A stretch of 64,000 nt of DNA from positions 1-64,000 of the forward strand of contig CP013997.1 of the NCBI GenBank assembly GCA_001534745.1, given 5' to 3'. Of this stretch, positions 8,489 through 16,785 are shown one piece after another. The DNA comes from Pseudomonas monteilii. GTDB lineage: Bacteria; Pseudomonadota; Gammaproteobacteria; Pseudomonadales; Pseudomonadaceae. The first letter of the stretch is position 1. Each line of letters starts with the position of its first letter. The notes under the pieces were generated by a model, which worked only from the letters and a program-made list of their open reading frames with translations, was not told the origin of the DNA and did not search any database. Both the position numbers and the translations under genes were made by a program.

Positions 8489-9187
8489 ATGTCCCAATCC
8501 CCCCGCAGAAATGGTCACAGCCGTGCGCATGACCTGGTTTCCCGCCTGACCCAGCAGATCCTGCTAGGCACACTGGAGCCAGGCAGCAAGTTGCCATCAG
8601 AGAACACATTGGTACGCGAACACGGCGTCAGTCGCACCGTGGTGCGTGAGGCGCTCTCGAAACTGCAGGCTTCAGGTCTGGTGGAACCCCGTCATGGCAT
8701 TGGCACCTTCGTCATGCCTCGTCCCGAACAGTCCGGCTTGCGAGTGGGTGCGCAGAACGCCGCGAGCGTGCGTGACCTGCTGGAGTTGCGCATGGGGCTG
8801 GAAGGCCAGGCTGCTGCACTGGCAGCCGTGCGCCGGACCGACGACCACCTGGCCCGCATGCGTCAGGCGCTGGACGACTATCAGGACTTGGCCGCCGCCG
8901 GTGACAGTTGCATCGAAGCCGATCGGCGCTTTCATCTGCTGATCGTCGAAGCCACCGGCAATCTGTACTTCAGTGAAATGATGGCGCAACTGGGCAACGG
9001 CCTGATTCCACGCAGCCGCATCGCGCTCGCCGAGCGCGCTGGCGCCAACCTGGCACGGCACGCCTACCTGGCCAATCTGGAACACGAAGCGATCCTCAAC
9101 GCCATCCGCCGACAGGACCCGGATGCCGCCCGGGCAGCGATGTGCCTGCACCTTTCCAACAGCCGGGACCGGTTATTGCCTGATTGA
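8489..9187 (+). CDS. FadR-subfamily GntR transcriptional regulator of the glucarate operon
   Basis: 232 residues. A GntR winged helix occupies about residues 10-78 (GSKLPSENTLVREHGVSRTVVREALSKL, then GIGTFV), followed by an all-helical FCD domain. The FCD metal/ligand residues are visible in EADRRFHLLIVEATGN, with later His residues (NLEHEAIL). The gene is divergent from the transporter–gudD operon. Its recognition palindrome occurs twice in the 255-bp gap, which supports local repression of both sides. The ligand is probably glucarate, galactarate or a dehydration product, as for related aldarate regulators (inference). Confidence 0.92.
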   Translation: MSQSPRRNGHSRAHDLVSRLTQQILLGTLEPGSKLPSENTLVREHGVSRTVVREALSKLQASGLVEPRHGIGTFVMPRPEQSGLRVGAQNAASVRDLLELRMGLEGQAAALAAVRRTDDHLARMRQALDDYQDLAAAGDSCIEADRRFHLLIVEATGNLYFSEMMAQLGNGLIPRSRIALAERAGANLARHAYLANLEHEAILNAIRRQDPDAARAAMCLHLSNSRDRLLPD

Positions 9188-9286
9188 GATCGCAGTGCTG
9201 GCGAGTGACCAGAACAGGCTGGGAATTATCTTCTTGCTGAGGATTCTGACCTGTTGATGCCTTCCAGGCTGCCGGAGGTCCACCCT

Positions 9287-9427
9287 GTGAAAAAGAGCGA
9301 GTTGCCGGTCAAGACATGCGCCCACTGCCAATTGCCCTTCACCTGGCGAAAGAAGTGGGCCCGCTGCTGGGACGAGGTGCGCTATTGCTCCGAGCGGTGC
9401 CGGCGAACGGCGAAGAGCCAGCGCTGA
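9287..9427 (+). CDS. Small DUF2256 protein (zinc-ribbon-like)
   Basis: 46 residues, starting at GTG 9287 with GGAGG eight bases upstream. Two CxxC-type pairs (CAHC and CSERC) frame the conserved core [17 protein letters not shown] that defines DUF2256, so a zinc-binding fold is likely. In other Pseudomonas this gene is found near photolyase/cfa genes; here it is 91 bp upstream of a cyclopropane-fatty-acid synthase homologue on the same strand. An in-frame ATG at 9257 is an alternative start with a poorer ribosome-binding site. Function unknown. Confidence 0.85.
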   Translation: MKKSELPVKTCAHCQLPFTWRKKWARCWDEVRYCSERCRRTAKSQR

Positions 9428-9518
9428 CGGGCAGTGGCCGAGCGGCGCGCATGCAAGCGCCGGCCGAAGATGGACTACGCTTGATGGGCATCCACTGTCC
9501 AGTCAGGAGGGGTCATCC

Positions 9519-10700
9519 ATGCATGCGCAACTTCCATCGGCACTGCAGGGCCTGCAGGTGCCGTTGCGTTTGAAACTGTGGGACGGCAATCAGTTCGACC
9601 TGGGCCCTGATCCCCAGGTGACCTTGCTGGTCAAGCACCCGGCCTCGATCGCTCACCTCAACCATCCCAGCATGGATGAATTGGGCGCGGCTTTCGTCGA
9701 GGGTGAATTCGACCTGCAAGGGGATATCACCCAGGCCATCCGCATCTGTGACGAGCTGGGCACCGCGTTGCTGCAGGAAGAAGACGCACTGCCCACCCGC
9801 ATGGCGCACGACAAGGACACCGATGCCCAGGCCATCGCCTACCACTACGACGTGTCCAATGCGTTCTACCAACTGTGGCTGGACCCGGACATGGCGTACT
9901 CCTGCGCCTATTTCAAGACGCCCGACACCATGCTGGAGACGGCGCAACAGGACAAGTTCGACCACCTCTGCCGCAAGTTACGGCTGCAAGCCGGGGATTA
10001 CCTGCTGGATGTCGGTTGCGGCTGGGGAGGGCTGGCGCGTTTCGCGGCGCGTGAGTACGGCGCCCAGGTGATGGGGATCACCCTCAGCGAGCAGCAGCTT
10101 GCGCTTGCCCAGCAACGTGTCAGGGACGAAGGGCTCGACGATCGCGTCGAGCTGAAGAAGATGGATTATCGCGACCTTCCGCAGGATGGCCGTTTCGACA
10201 AGGTGGTGAGTGTCGGCATGTTCGAGCATGTCGGGCATGCCAACCTGCCGTTGTACTGCCGGATCCTGTTCGGTGCGCTGCGCGAAGGCGGGCTGGTGAT
10301 GAACCACGGTATCACTGCCAAGCACATCGATGGCCGTCCGGTCGGACGCGGGGCGGGGGCGTTCATCGATCAGTATGTGTTCCCCCATGGCGAACTGCCG
10401 CACCTGTCGATGATGTGCGCGAGCATCTGCCAGGCTGGCCTGGAGGTGGCGGACGTCGAGAGCCTGCGCCTGCACTATGCCAAGACGCTGGGTCACTGGA
10501 GCGAGCGCCTGGAGCATCAATTGCACCGCGCAGCGGTCGAGGTGCCGGAGAAGACCTTGCGGATCTGGCGTCTGTACCTGGCGGGCTGCGCCTATGCGTT
10601 CGCCAGGGGGTGGATCGACCTGCACCAGATCCTCGCGGTCAAGCCCTATGCCGATGGGCATCATGACCTGCCCTGGACGCGCGAGGACCTGTACCGCTAG
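9519..10700 (+). CDS. cfa: Cyclopropane-fatty-acyl-phospholipid synthase family methyltransferase
   Basis: 393 residues. An N-terminal lipid-binding domain is followed by a SAM-dependent methyltransferase domain. YHYDVSN (108-114) is the conserved CFA-synthase motif, and VGCGWGG (165-171) is the SAM-binding loop; MFEHVGH carries the family's active-site glutamate region. These enzymes methylenate cis-unsaturated acyl chains of membrane phospholipids, usually in stationary phase or under stress. The start ATG has AGGAGG upstream. It converges with a cardiolipin synthase gene (3 bp between stops), so two membrane-lipid genes sit back to back. A paralogue with a different acyl substrate is possible. 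Confidence 0.9.
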   Translation: MHAQLPSALQGLQVPLRLKLWDGNQFDLGPDPQVTLLVKHPASIAHLNHPSMDELGAAFVEGEFDLQGDITQAIRICDELGTALLQEEDALPTRMAHDKDTDAQAIAYHYDVSNAFYQLWLDPDMAYSCAYFKTPDTMLETAQQDKFDHLCRKLRLQAGDYLLDVGCGWGGLARFAAREYGAQVMGITLSEQQLALAQQRVRDEGLDDRVELKKMDYRDLPQDGRFDKVVSVGMFEHVGHANLPLYCRILFGALREGGLVMNHGITAKHIDGRPVGRGAGAFIDQYVFPHGELPHLSMMCASICQAGLEVADVESLRLHYAKTLGHWSERLEHQLHRAAVEVPEKTLRIWRLYLAGCAYAFARGWIDLHQILAVKPYADGHHDLPWTREDLYR

Positions 10701-10703
10701 GCG

Positions 10704-12143
10704 TCACAGAATCGGCGAGATCAGGCGGGCGATACGCATCCCCAGGTGTTGGAGGCGGTGCGTGTTGCGGCTGTCGTTGAGGGTGATCTGTCGGGCCTGA
10801 GCGAAGTCTGCCGTGAGCATGCCTTCCACCTGCGCGGCGAAAGGTGTGTCGACGGTCAGCAGCATGATCTCGAAGTTGAGGCGGAACGAACGGTTGTCCA
10901 GGTTGGCACTGCCGATGGCGCTGAATTCGTCGTCCACCAGCACGACTTTCTGGTGCAGGAAACCGGGTTGGTAGCGGTAGACCTTGACGCCCGCGCGTAC
11001 GGCTTCGAAGGCGAACAGGCTCGAAGCCGCATAGACCACCCGGTGATCGGGACGCGAGGGGATCAACAGCCGCACGTCGACGCCGCGCAGGACGGCCAGG
11101 CGCAAGGCAGCCGAGACGGCTTCGTCCGGGATGAAGTAAGGGCTGGTGATCCACACGCGTTCACGGGCCGAATGGATGGCCTCGAGGAAGAACAGCGAAC
11201 AGGTCTCCTGAGGATCGGCCGGCCCGGTCACCAGGACCTGGCACAGCATCCCATCTTCCGCATAGGTGTCTGGTAGGAGCAGGGGTGGCAGCGCGCGCGT
11301 GGCCCAGTACCAGTCTTCGGCGAAGGATTCCTGGAGACACGCCAGCACCGGGCCGCTTACCTGAATGTGCGTGTCCCGCCAGGGCGAGAGCGGGCGATGG
11401 TGGCCCAGGTATTCATCACCGACGTTATGGCCGCCGACGAAGCCGGTCAGCCCATCGACCACCACGATCTTGCGGTGGTTGCGGAAATTGACCTGGAACC
11501 GGTTGAACCAGCCACGGCGCGTGGTGAAGGCCTGGACCTGTACGCCGGCCTCGCGCAGTGTCTGCACGTAACGCCTGGGCAAGGCATGGCTGCCGACACC
11601 GTCGTACAGCACGAATACCTGGACACCGGCCTGGGCCTTGCGAACCAAGAGCTGCTGCAAGGCCTGGCCCAGTTCATCGTCGTGAATGATGAAGAACTGG
11701 ACCAGCACCACCTCAGTGGCCTGCTCGATGGCCTCGAAGATCGCATCGAAGGTGGCGCGTCCGTTCACCAGCAGTTTCACGTGGTTGTGCGGCAGCCACG
11801 GCATGCGCCCTAGCGCCGACATCGCCCTCAAGGCCAGGGTCGGTGCCGATTGCCTGGCCTTCAAGGCCTGCTCAACCCAGGCGCGCCAGTTCAAGCCGGC
11901 CATCGCCACGTGCATTTCCTGGTTGGCCTTGCGCCTGGCCAGAATATAGGCGTAGAAGGAGCGTGAGCCGAAGACCAGGTAGGGGATCAGGGTCAGGTAA
12001 GGGATGAAGAACAGCGACATCGCCCAAGCGATCGCACCCTGTGCCGTGCGCACGGTGAACATGGCATGCACCGCTGCCACGATGCCCATCAGGTGAACGA
12101 AACCGATCACGTATCCGAAAAAGTGCGGGCTCTGATAATCCAT
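10704..12143 (-). CDS. cls: Cardiolipin synthase (ClsA type)
   Basis: A 479-residue inner-membrane enzyme that condenses two phosphatidylglycerols to cardiolipin and glycerol. Two N-terminal membrane segments (about residues 8-28 and 38-58) are followed by two phospholipase D domains with complete HKD motifs: His223/Lys225/Asp230 ([10 protein letters not shown]) and His397/Lys399/Asp404 ([10 protein letters not shown]). Length and layout match bacterial ClsA. It is probably monocistronic. Confidence 0.95.
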   Translation of the reverse strand: MDYQSPHFFGYVIGFVHLMGIVAAVHAMFTVRTAQGAIAWAMSLFFIPYLTLIPYLVFGSRSFYAYILARRKANQEMHVAMAGLNWRAWVEQALKARQSAPTLALRAMSALGRMPWLPHNHVKLLVNGRATFDAIFEAIEQATEVVLVQFFIIHDDELGQALQQLLVRKAQAGVQVFVLYDGVGSHALPRRYVQTLREAGVQVQAFTTRRGWFNRFQVNFRNHRKIVVVDGLTGFVGGHNVGDEYLGHHRPLSPWRDTHIQVSGPVLACLQESFAEDWYWATRALPPLLLPDTYAEDGMLCQVLVTGPADPQETCSLFFLEAIHSARERVWITSPYFIPDEAVSAALRLAVLRGVDVRLLIPSRPDHRVVYAASSLFAFEAVRAGVKVYRYQPGFLHQKVVLVDDEFSAIGSANLDNRSFRLNFEIMLLTVDTPFAAQVEGMLTADFAQARQITLNDSRNTHRLQHLGMRIARLISPIL

Positions 12144-12266
12144 ACCTATCCTGCGCTGTGCATGTTCGTCGGCTAACAGACCTTGCGGCCGTCGCTTGGT
12201 GCAACCTGATGCGTTAAACGACGTCCAATCCTCGATTCGGCCGATATCCGGCCCAGGCGGAGTTCC

Positions 12267-12794
12267 ATGATGAAAAAGCGTGTGTGGTGTGCATTATCGT
12301 TGGCGCTGGTCGGTTCCCTGGCCAATGCCCAGATGCTTCAGCCTGGACTGTGGGAACTGACCACCAGCAACATGCAGGTCGATGGCAAGCAGCTGCCTGA
12401 CATGGACTTCATGTTAGGTCAGTTGAAGAACCTGCCACCTGAACAGCGCGCCATGATGGAAGGGATGTTGACCAAGCAGGGTGTCACCCTGGGAGGCAAG
12501 GGCGTACGGTCCTGCCTGACGCCCGAGCAGGTCAATACCAACGACATTCCCCTGCAAGACCCCAAGTCGGGCTGCACGCAGCGCATCACCGACCGCACGG
12601 GCAACGTCTGGAAATTCGAATTCAGCTGCCCGAAGGCCCAGGGCGCCGGTCAAGCGACGTTCTTGAGCGATCGTGAATTCGTGACCAAGGTCAATGGCAC
12701 CTTCAATGCGTCGGGCGTGCAGCAGCGTGGCAGCATGGATACCCGCGCCGTGTGGCTGGGTAGCGACTGCGGCTCGGTTCGTCCACGTCAGTGA
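12267..12794 (+). CDS. DUF3617 periplasmic protein
   Basis: 175 residues with a clear Sec signal peptide ([21 protein letters not shown], cleavage after ANA near residue 22). The mature start [12 protein letters not shown] is the hallmark of DUF3617 proteins. Three Cys residues in the mature part (SCL, GCT, SC) may form disulfides. Two adjacent ATGs give a one-residue start ambiguity. Function unknown. It converges with folE2, only 3 bp between the two stops. Confidence 0.85.
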   Translation: MMKKRVWCALSLALVGSLANAQMLQPGLWELTTSNMQVDGKQLPDMDFMLGQLKNLPPEQRAMMEGMLTKQGVTLGGKGVRSCLTPEQVNTNDIPLQDPKSGCTQRITDRTGNVWKFEFSCPKAQGAGQATFLSDREFVTKVNGTFNASGVQQRGSMDTRAVWLGSDCGSVRPRQ

Positions 12795-12797
12795 CCG

Positions 12798-13682
12798 TTA
12801 CCATCGCCAACGGCTGACGGCCACCGCATCATGGGCATGCAGGCTCTCTGCATGCTCGACCCGGACTTCGAACCCCGCGACGCCCACGGCCGTGAGCAGT
12901 GCCCCATGCACACGTCTGGCAGCGTCTTCGCAGAACATCAGGTTCTGCCCGTTGGCCAAGGCGAAGGCCTGCTCGTCCACACGCTTGACGGCCGTCTGCA
13001 CGGCAGTGCCCAGGGCGTGCTCCACCCCATCGATCAATTCCACGATAGGCAGACGGTCGAGCCCTTCGAGACGAACCCCTATGCGTGCCACGCTGCGCTG
13101 GCTATGTGGAGTCGCCACGATACCCTGGCTGGTGCCCAACCAATCGATGACCTGCGTGCGCTCGACCTGCGCCGAAGGAAAGTCGGTAGCAAACTGTTGC
13201 TGGATGAGCTGCCTCGCCAAGGCGGCCGAGCAGGGGCATGTGGAGGAGTAAGGCACGTCGATGAAGAGTTCCACGTGGAACATATCGTCTTCAAGGCGAG
13301 CATCGACCGTGACAGGATACGACTTCCAGCCGGAGGTCTCGCTGATCAGGGCCGATCGCTTCAGCAAGCAATCGAACCGCAGCTGTACGGTAGCGGCTGT
13401 GGACAGGTCATGGTGCGTGGCAAGAAACCGGCGCAGCAATTGCTCCAAGGCTGCTGGATCGAGATCGTGGTCTTCCAAAGTGGCCAGCATCAGATAAAGC
13501 CGTGACATGTGAATACCTTTGGCATCGAGCGCATCCAGATTGACCCCGGCATCGGCACGAGCGGCTATCCGCTGCCCCATGATCTGGATGGGCAGCGCGA
13601 TCCCTTGCATGCCGACCCAGGTCAGGGCAATGGCGTGGGCGCTGGTGTGGTGAGCGACATCGGGCAGGTGTAGATCAGTCAT
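12798..13682 (-). CDS. folE2: GTP cyclohydrolase I, type IB (zinc-independent)
   Basis: 294 residues. It converts GTP to 7,8-dihydroneopterin triphosphate, the first step of folate synthesis. Unlike FolE it can work with metals other than zinc, so bacteria use it when zinc is scarce. The family pattern is present: GIHMSRLY (56-63), SGWKSYPV, and the active-site cysteine region STCPCS (Cys149, Cys151), then QNLMFCEDAARR near the end. The ATG at 13682 has no Shine-Dalgarno of its own. Instead, a nine-codon leader with GGAG upstream ends in a TGA that overlaps it. A Zur-like palindrome lies 77 bp upstream between this gene and the divergent DUF1826/COG0523 pair. Confidence 0.93.
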   Translation of the reverse strand: MTDLHLPDVAHHTSAHAIALTWVGMQGIALPIQIMGQRIAARADAGVNLDALDAKGIHMSRLYLMLATLEDHDLDPAALEQLLRRFLATHHDLSTAATVQLRFDCLLKRSALISETSGWKSYPVTVDARLEDDMFHVELFIDVPYSSTCPCSAALARQLIQQQFATDFPSAQVERTQVIDWLGTSQGIVATPHSQRSVARIGVRLEGLDRLPIVELIDGVEHALGTAVQTAVKRVDEQAFALANGQNLMFCEDAARRVHGALLTAVGVAGFEVRVEHAESLHAHDAVAVSRWRW

Positions 13683-13708
13683 GGAGGATTTCCGTACGAA
13701 CGTGTCAT
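13679..13708 (-). CDS. Putative nine-residue leader peptide coupled to folE2
   Basis: ATG at 13706-13708 follows TTGGAG with five to six bases between. The frame encodes MTRSYGNPP and stops at TGA 13681-13679, sharing ATGA with the folE2 start. This layout suggests translational coupling. The peptide has no obvious stalling motif beyond the terminal Pro-Pro, which is a known slow site for ribosomes. Confidence 0.4.
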   Translation of the reverse strand: MTRSYGNPP

Positions 13709-13758
13709 CGGCACTCCAAGGGAAGGAGGATAGAAAGAAAACCGACGACGGTGGTTTA

Positions 13759-13771
13759 GTTATACTATAAC
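13759..13771. promoter_or_regulatory. Zur box between folE2 and the DUF1826/COG0523 operon
   Basis: GTTATACTATAAC is a perfect 13-bp palindrome, matching the core of the gammaproteobacterial Zur motif (GTTATAnTATAAC). It sits between two divergent genes of the zinc-starvation response and overlaps likely -10 sequences on both strands, so zinc-loaded Zur would silence both. Confidence 0.85.
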
Positions 13772-13803
13772 GTATTAATCTCGCCACCCGTGAAGGAGTA
13801 GAC

Positions 13804-14451
13804 ATGGCCAGTCGTCTTTTCCCCCTGCACCCTCCAATCGCGCTCGAGTCGGCCTCGACACGACCACCCCCGCATCAGGTCATGGAGGCCTCTCCCAACG
13901 TCCTGTCATCCATTCTCGAGCACGACGTCAATCTGGCAGTCTGGCAGCGCAGCCTGCCGTCCCACATCGCGGATTTTTCCGCACTCGTGCTGAGCCTCGG
14001 GCAGCGCCTGTCCGATGAGCGTGTGGTGGAGGTGCGTGAGGACACGCCCGTGGTCCTGAATGACCTGTTGACCGGTACCCAGGACTTGCAGGGTTATGAG
14101 GCGTTCGTGGCTGACGTGACCTGGTTGGTGGAGGCCTTTACCTGCCTGGTGGGAGCGCGGCGACTCGGGCTGCGTTTGCGGGTATTGCAGGGTGCCATGT
14201 GCCCGCGGTTTCACGTCGACCAGGTGGCGCTACGCCTGTTGACCACCTACGCGGGGACCGGCAGTGAGTGGCTGAGCGATCCTGCCGATGCGGACATTCC
14301 CGATCGCTGTCATCGGCTGGCCGAAGGCGATGTGGCCTTGCTCAAGGGGGAGAACTGGTCAGGCAATGAAGGGCGTGGCCTGGTGCACCGCTCGCCCAGC
14401 GCTACCCGGGAGTCTGGGCGTCTGCTGTTGAGCATTGACTGGTTGCAGTGA
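13804..14451 (+). CDS. DUF1826 domain-containing protein
   Basis: 215 residues. It begins at ATG 13804 with AGGAG upstream, 32 bp past the Zur-like palindrome. The C-terminal half carries the DUF1826 pattern: CPRFHVDQVALRLLTTYAGTGSEWL, then LLKGENWSGNEGRGLVHRSP, with conserved His and Asp residues that could bind a metal. In Pseudomonas this family is found beside COG0523 GTPases and folE2 under Zur control. Its stop overlaps an in-frame GTG of the next gene (GTGA at 14448-14451). Function unknown; a role in metal handling is inferred from context. Confidence 0.85.
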   Translation: MASRLFPLHPPIALESASTRPPPHQVMEASPNVLSSILEHDVNLAVWQRSLPSHIADFSALVLSLGQRLSDERVVEVREDTPVVLNDLLTGTQDLQGYEAFVADVTWLVEAFTCLVGARRLGLRLRVLQGAMCPRFHVDQVALRLLTTYAGTGSEWLSDPADADIPDRCHRLAEGDVALLKGENWSGNEGRGLVHRSPSATRESGRLLLSIDWLQ

Positions 14452-14498
14452 GGTTGATTAGTAATGGTCTTCCTTCGGACAGACCTAGAAGCCCCTTC

Positions 14499-15473
14499 AT
14501 GCTGCGCGACATACCGACCCACCTCATCGCCGGACCCTTGGGCGCCGGCAAGACCAGCCTGATCAGGCATCTGCTGTCACAGCGTCCTGACAACGAACGC
14601 TGGGCCGTGCTGGTCAACGAGTTCGGGCAGATCGGCCTGGATGCGGCGCTGCTGGATGCCCGCGACCCGGACATCGCCATCAGTGAAGTGGCGGGCGGCT
14701 GTCTGTGCTGCGTCAACGGCGTGCCTTTCCAGGTGGCGCTCGGCAGGTTGTTGCGCGCACAGCGGCCCCATCGCGTATTCATCGAGCCTTCAGGGCTGGG
14801 CCATCCCCTCGAATTGGCCATGCAACTGGGAAAGCAGCCTTGGGCAGGGGTGCTGTCGGTACAACCCTTGGTGACCGTTCTGGATGCCAGCGCCCTGGCT
14901 AAAGGAGTCGTATTGTCACAGCCCCAGCAAGAGGCGCTTCATCAGTCGGCGCAGCTCATCCTCAACAAATCCGAGCTTGTGGACAATACTGAGAGGCTGT
15001 TGATAACTCAGCAATTACCAGCAAAACCGACGCTTTGGACCGACCACGGGCGTGTCGATCTAACGGATATTCCCACCTCTGAATCAGCTATAAGTAATTC
15101 ATTATATGTAGATTTACCCCCGGCCCGCCTGGACGAGAGCGTCCTTCAGGCGGTCTGGATCGACAGGGCGCGGCCTCTCATCGCGGTACACGAAGACGGG
15201 GCGGCCTGGAGTTGGGGCGGACGATGGCATCCAGGCCAGCGCTTTTCGCTGGACCGGGTGAGAGAGGTATTGGCTTCACTGGCGACGACGCGCGCCAAGG
15301 CAGTTATCCACAGCGAGGAGGGCTGGGTAGCGTTCAACGGCGTGGAAAACGAACCCACGTTCTGGCAGGCCAGCGAATGGCGGAAGGACTCGCGGATAGA
15401 GCTGATTTTTCCACAGGCCCATGCCAGCGAAAAACTGGAACATCTATTCTCGCAGTGCCTTGTGGATAACTAA
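14499..15473 (+). CDS. COG0523 family G3E GTPase (putative zinc metallochaperone)
   Basis: 324 residues from ATG 14499 (MLRDIPTHLI); an upstream GTG (14448) overlapping the previous stop would add 17 residues. The Walker A loop GPLGAGKTS is at residues 12-20. The COG0523-defining CxCC motif is in GGCLCCVNG (Cys68, Cys70, Cys71). The guanine-specificity region ILNKSE is present. These proteins use GTP hydrolysis to deliver zinc to client enzymes; in Zur-regulated clusters they act during zinc limitation (ZigA/YeiR-like). No long histidine tail is seen. It forms an operon with DUF1826 and abuts the convergent DUF3301 gene. Confidence 0.9.
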   Translation: MLRDIPTHLIAGPLGAGKTSLIRHLLSQRPDNERWAVLVNEFGQIGLDAALLDARDPDIAISEVAGGCLCCVNGVPFQVALGRLLRAQRPHRVFIEPSGLGHPLELAMQLGKQPWAGVLSVQPLVTVLDASALAKGVVLSQPQQEALHQSAQLILNKSELVDNTERLLITQQLPAKPTLWTDHGRVDLTDIPTSESAISNSLYVDLPPARLDESVLQAVWIDRARPLIAVHEDGAAWSWGGRWHPGQRFSLDRVREVLASLATTRAKAVIHSEEGWVAFNGVENEPTFWQASEWRKDSRIELIFPQAHASEKLEHLFSQCLVDN

Positions 15474-15534
15474 TCATGGGTTCCAGCGGTCGTGCGTACG
15501 CCGCCATTGCTGCATCTCGATGACGTTATCCACA
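15304..15534. other. Cluster of consensus DnaA boxes
   Basis: Three exact TTATCCACA boxes: 15304-15312 (+), 15461-15469 (-) and 15526-15534 (+). Near-matches flank them: 14978-14986 (-, TTGTCCACA), 14998-15006 (-, TTATCAACA), 15407-15415 (TTTTCCACA) and 15961-15969 (TTATCCCCA). They lie in and between the COG0523 and DUF3301 genes. Confidence 0.5.
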
Positions 15535-15866
15535 GGCGCTGCAGTGTCGGCCTTGAAGGGGTAGGGTGCCAATTCGATGTGGATGGCATGGGCACCGAAT
15601 TGCGTGGCCGTGCCTGGGTGTCGCTGTTCGCCGGTGACGGTGAATTCGAAGTCGTACACGCGGCCCAAGCGCCGCCGACCGCGTGCATCGGGTATGAAAC
15701 CGATCCGTCGCAGCGCCACGTTGTCGTCCAGCAGCTCCAGGTCGAGCTTTGCGCAGTGCTGCTTCACTCGCTCCAGGGCGCGTTCACGCAGGCCGTGGTT
15801 ATGCCACAACCATGACCCCAAGGTCAGCAACACCATCAGGCCGAAGAGGTTTTCCAGCGTCAACAT
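15474..15866 (-). CDS. DUF3301 membrane-anchored protein
   Basis: 130 residues from ATG 15866 (MLTLENLFGLMVLL). An N-terminal hydrophobic helix (about residues 6-22) is followed by WHNHGLRERALERVKQHC, the conserved DUF3301 pattern, and then a soluble domain with RRLGRVYDFEFTVTG. It is probably a single-pass inner-membrane protein. A TTG at 15881 would add five residues; the ATG is preferred for its better spacing from TTGGAG. Function unknown. It abuts the end of the convergent COG0523 gene. Confidence 0.85.
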   Translation of the reverse strand: MLTLENLFGLMVLLTLGSWLWHNHGLRERALERVKQHCAKLDLELLDDNVALRRIGFIPDARGRRRLGRVYDFEFTVTGEQRHPGTATQFGAHAIHIELAPYPFKADTAAPVDNVIEMQQWRRTHDRWNP

Positions 15867-15988
15867 CTGCACAGGCTCCAAGAAAGTGCGGTCAGCTTAA
15901 CCGGACCGGGAAGGCGTCGTACAGGCAACGGACGGATCGCCGCCACTGTGTCGTGGCGACTTATCCCCAGGCCTGTCAGGGCGTCGAC

Positions 15989-16480
15989 TCAGGCTTCGGC
16001 GTCGTCGGTCCTGAGGTTCTGGTAACGCTCTTGCAGTTCCTGGCGAATCTGCCGACGCTGCTGGCCTTGCACGAAACGGCGTTTTTCTTCGCTGCTCTGG
16101 GGCAGGCGGGGTGGCACGCGGACAGGGCGTCGATTGTCGTCCACCGCCACCATGGTGAAGAAGCAGCTGTTGGAATGCCGCACGGAGCGTTGCCGAATGT
16201 TCTCGGTCACGACCTTGATGCCCACCTCCATCGAGGTGGTGCCGGTGTAGTTCACCGACGCCAGGAAGGTCACCAGTTCGCCGACATGCACCGGCTCGCG
16301 GAAGATCACCTGATCCACCGACAGGGTCACCACGTAGGTCCCGGCATAACGGCTGGCACAGGCATAGGCCACTTCATCCAGGTACTTGAGCAATGTGCCG
16401 CCGTGTACGTTGCCGGAGAAGTTGGCCATGTCCGGCGTCATGAGCACGGTCATCGAGAGTTGGGCGTTTCCAGGTTCCAT
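15989..16480 (-). CDS. Acyl-CoA thioesterase (YciA/HotDog family)
   Basis: 163 residues from ATG 16480 (MEPGNAQLSM). A single hotdog domain with the typical NFSGNVHGGTLLKYLDEVAYACASRYAG signature (motif around residues 20-47) that places the catalytic Asp/Glu on the long central helix. It hydrolyses acyl-CoA to free acid and CoA. A charged C-terminal tail (SSEEKRRFVQGQQRRQ) extends beyond the fold. The frame is open about 100 codons upstream but that sequence overlaps the divergent promoter region and does not look like protein. A second, shorter hotdog thioesterase is at 39348. Confidence 0.9.
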   Translation of the reverse strand: MEPGNAQLSMTVLMTPDMANFSGNVHGGTLLKYLDEVAYACASRYAGTYVVTLSVDQVIFREPVHVGELVTFLASVNYTGTTSMEVGIKVVTENIRQRSVRHSNSCFFTMVAVDDNRRPVRVPPRLPQSSEEKRRFVQGQQRRQIRQELQERYQNLRTDDAEA

Positions 16481-16785
16481 AATCAGGCTCACGGTTCGGT
16501 TGCGGTAGAGCGGGGCGAATGGGTCGCCCCTGAAGCGATGGCATACGGTAGCGTGGCAAGGGCTGACAGGAACGGACGGGTCCACCCGGCAAGCCGGGGT
16601 GAATGTGTCCAACTGTTTCCGCATATTGCACTCGCCATGTGCAGCAGGAGGCGATGTTACCCTGAGCATGCTCATGCAAGGTGAGCAATCTTTCACCCAG
16701 AACAGTACGCACTTGCGGTTCGTCCCCCCATTCGGGTCATCGGACGCCCGAGCCCGTGCATCGATGACAAGGAGTAGCAACCGCC
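16481..16785. other. Divergent promoter region between thioesterase and kefB-like gene
   Basis: 305 bp without a gene. A 7-bp hairpin GGGGCGA/TCGCCCC lies at 16512-16518/16524-16530 in the thioesterase leader direction. AGGAG is placed before the antiporter ATG. No known riboswitch was recognised. Confidence 0.5.

Noticed and set aside
16481..16780. 100-codon N-terminal extension of the thioesterase
   Set aside because: Open by chance. The hotdog family starts at the ATG 16480 and the extension covers the divergent promoter region.
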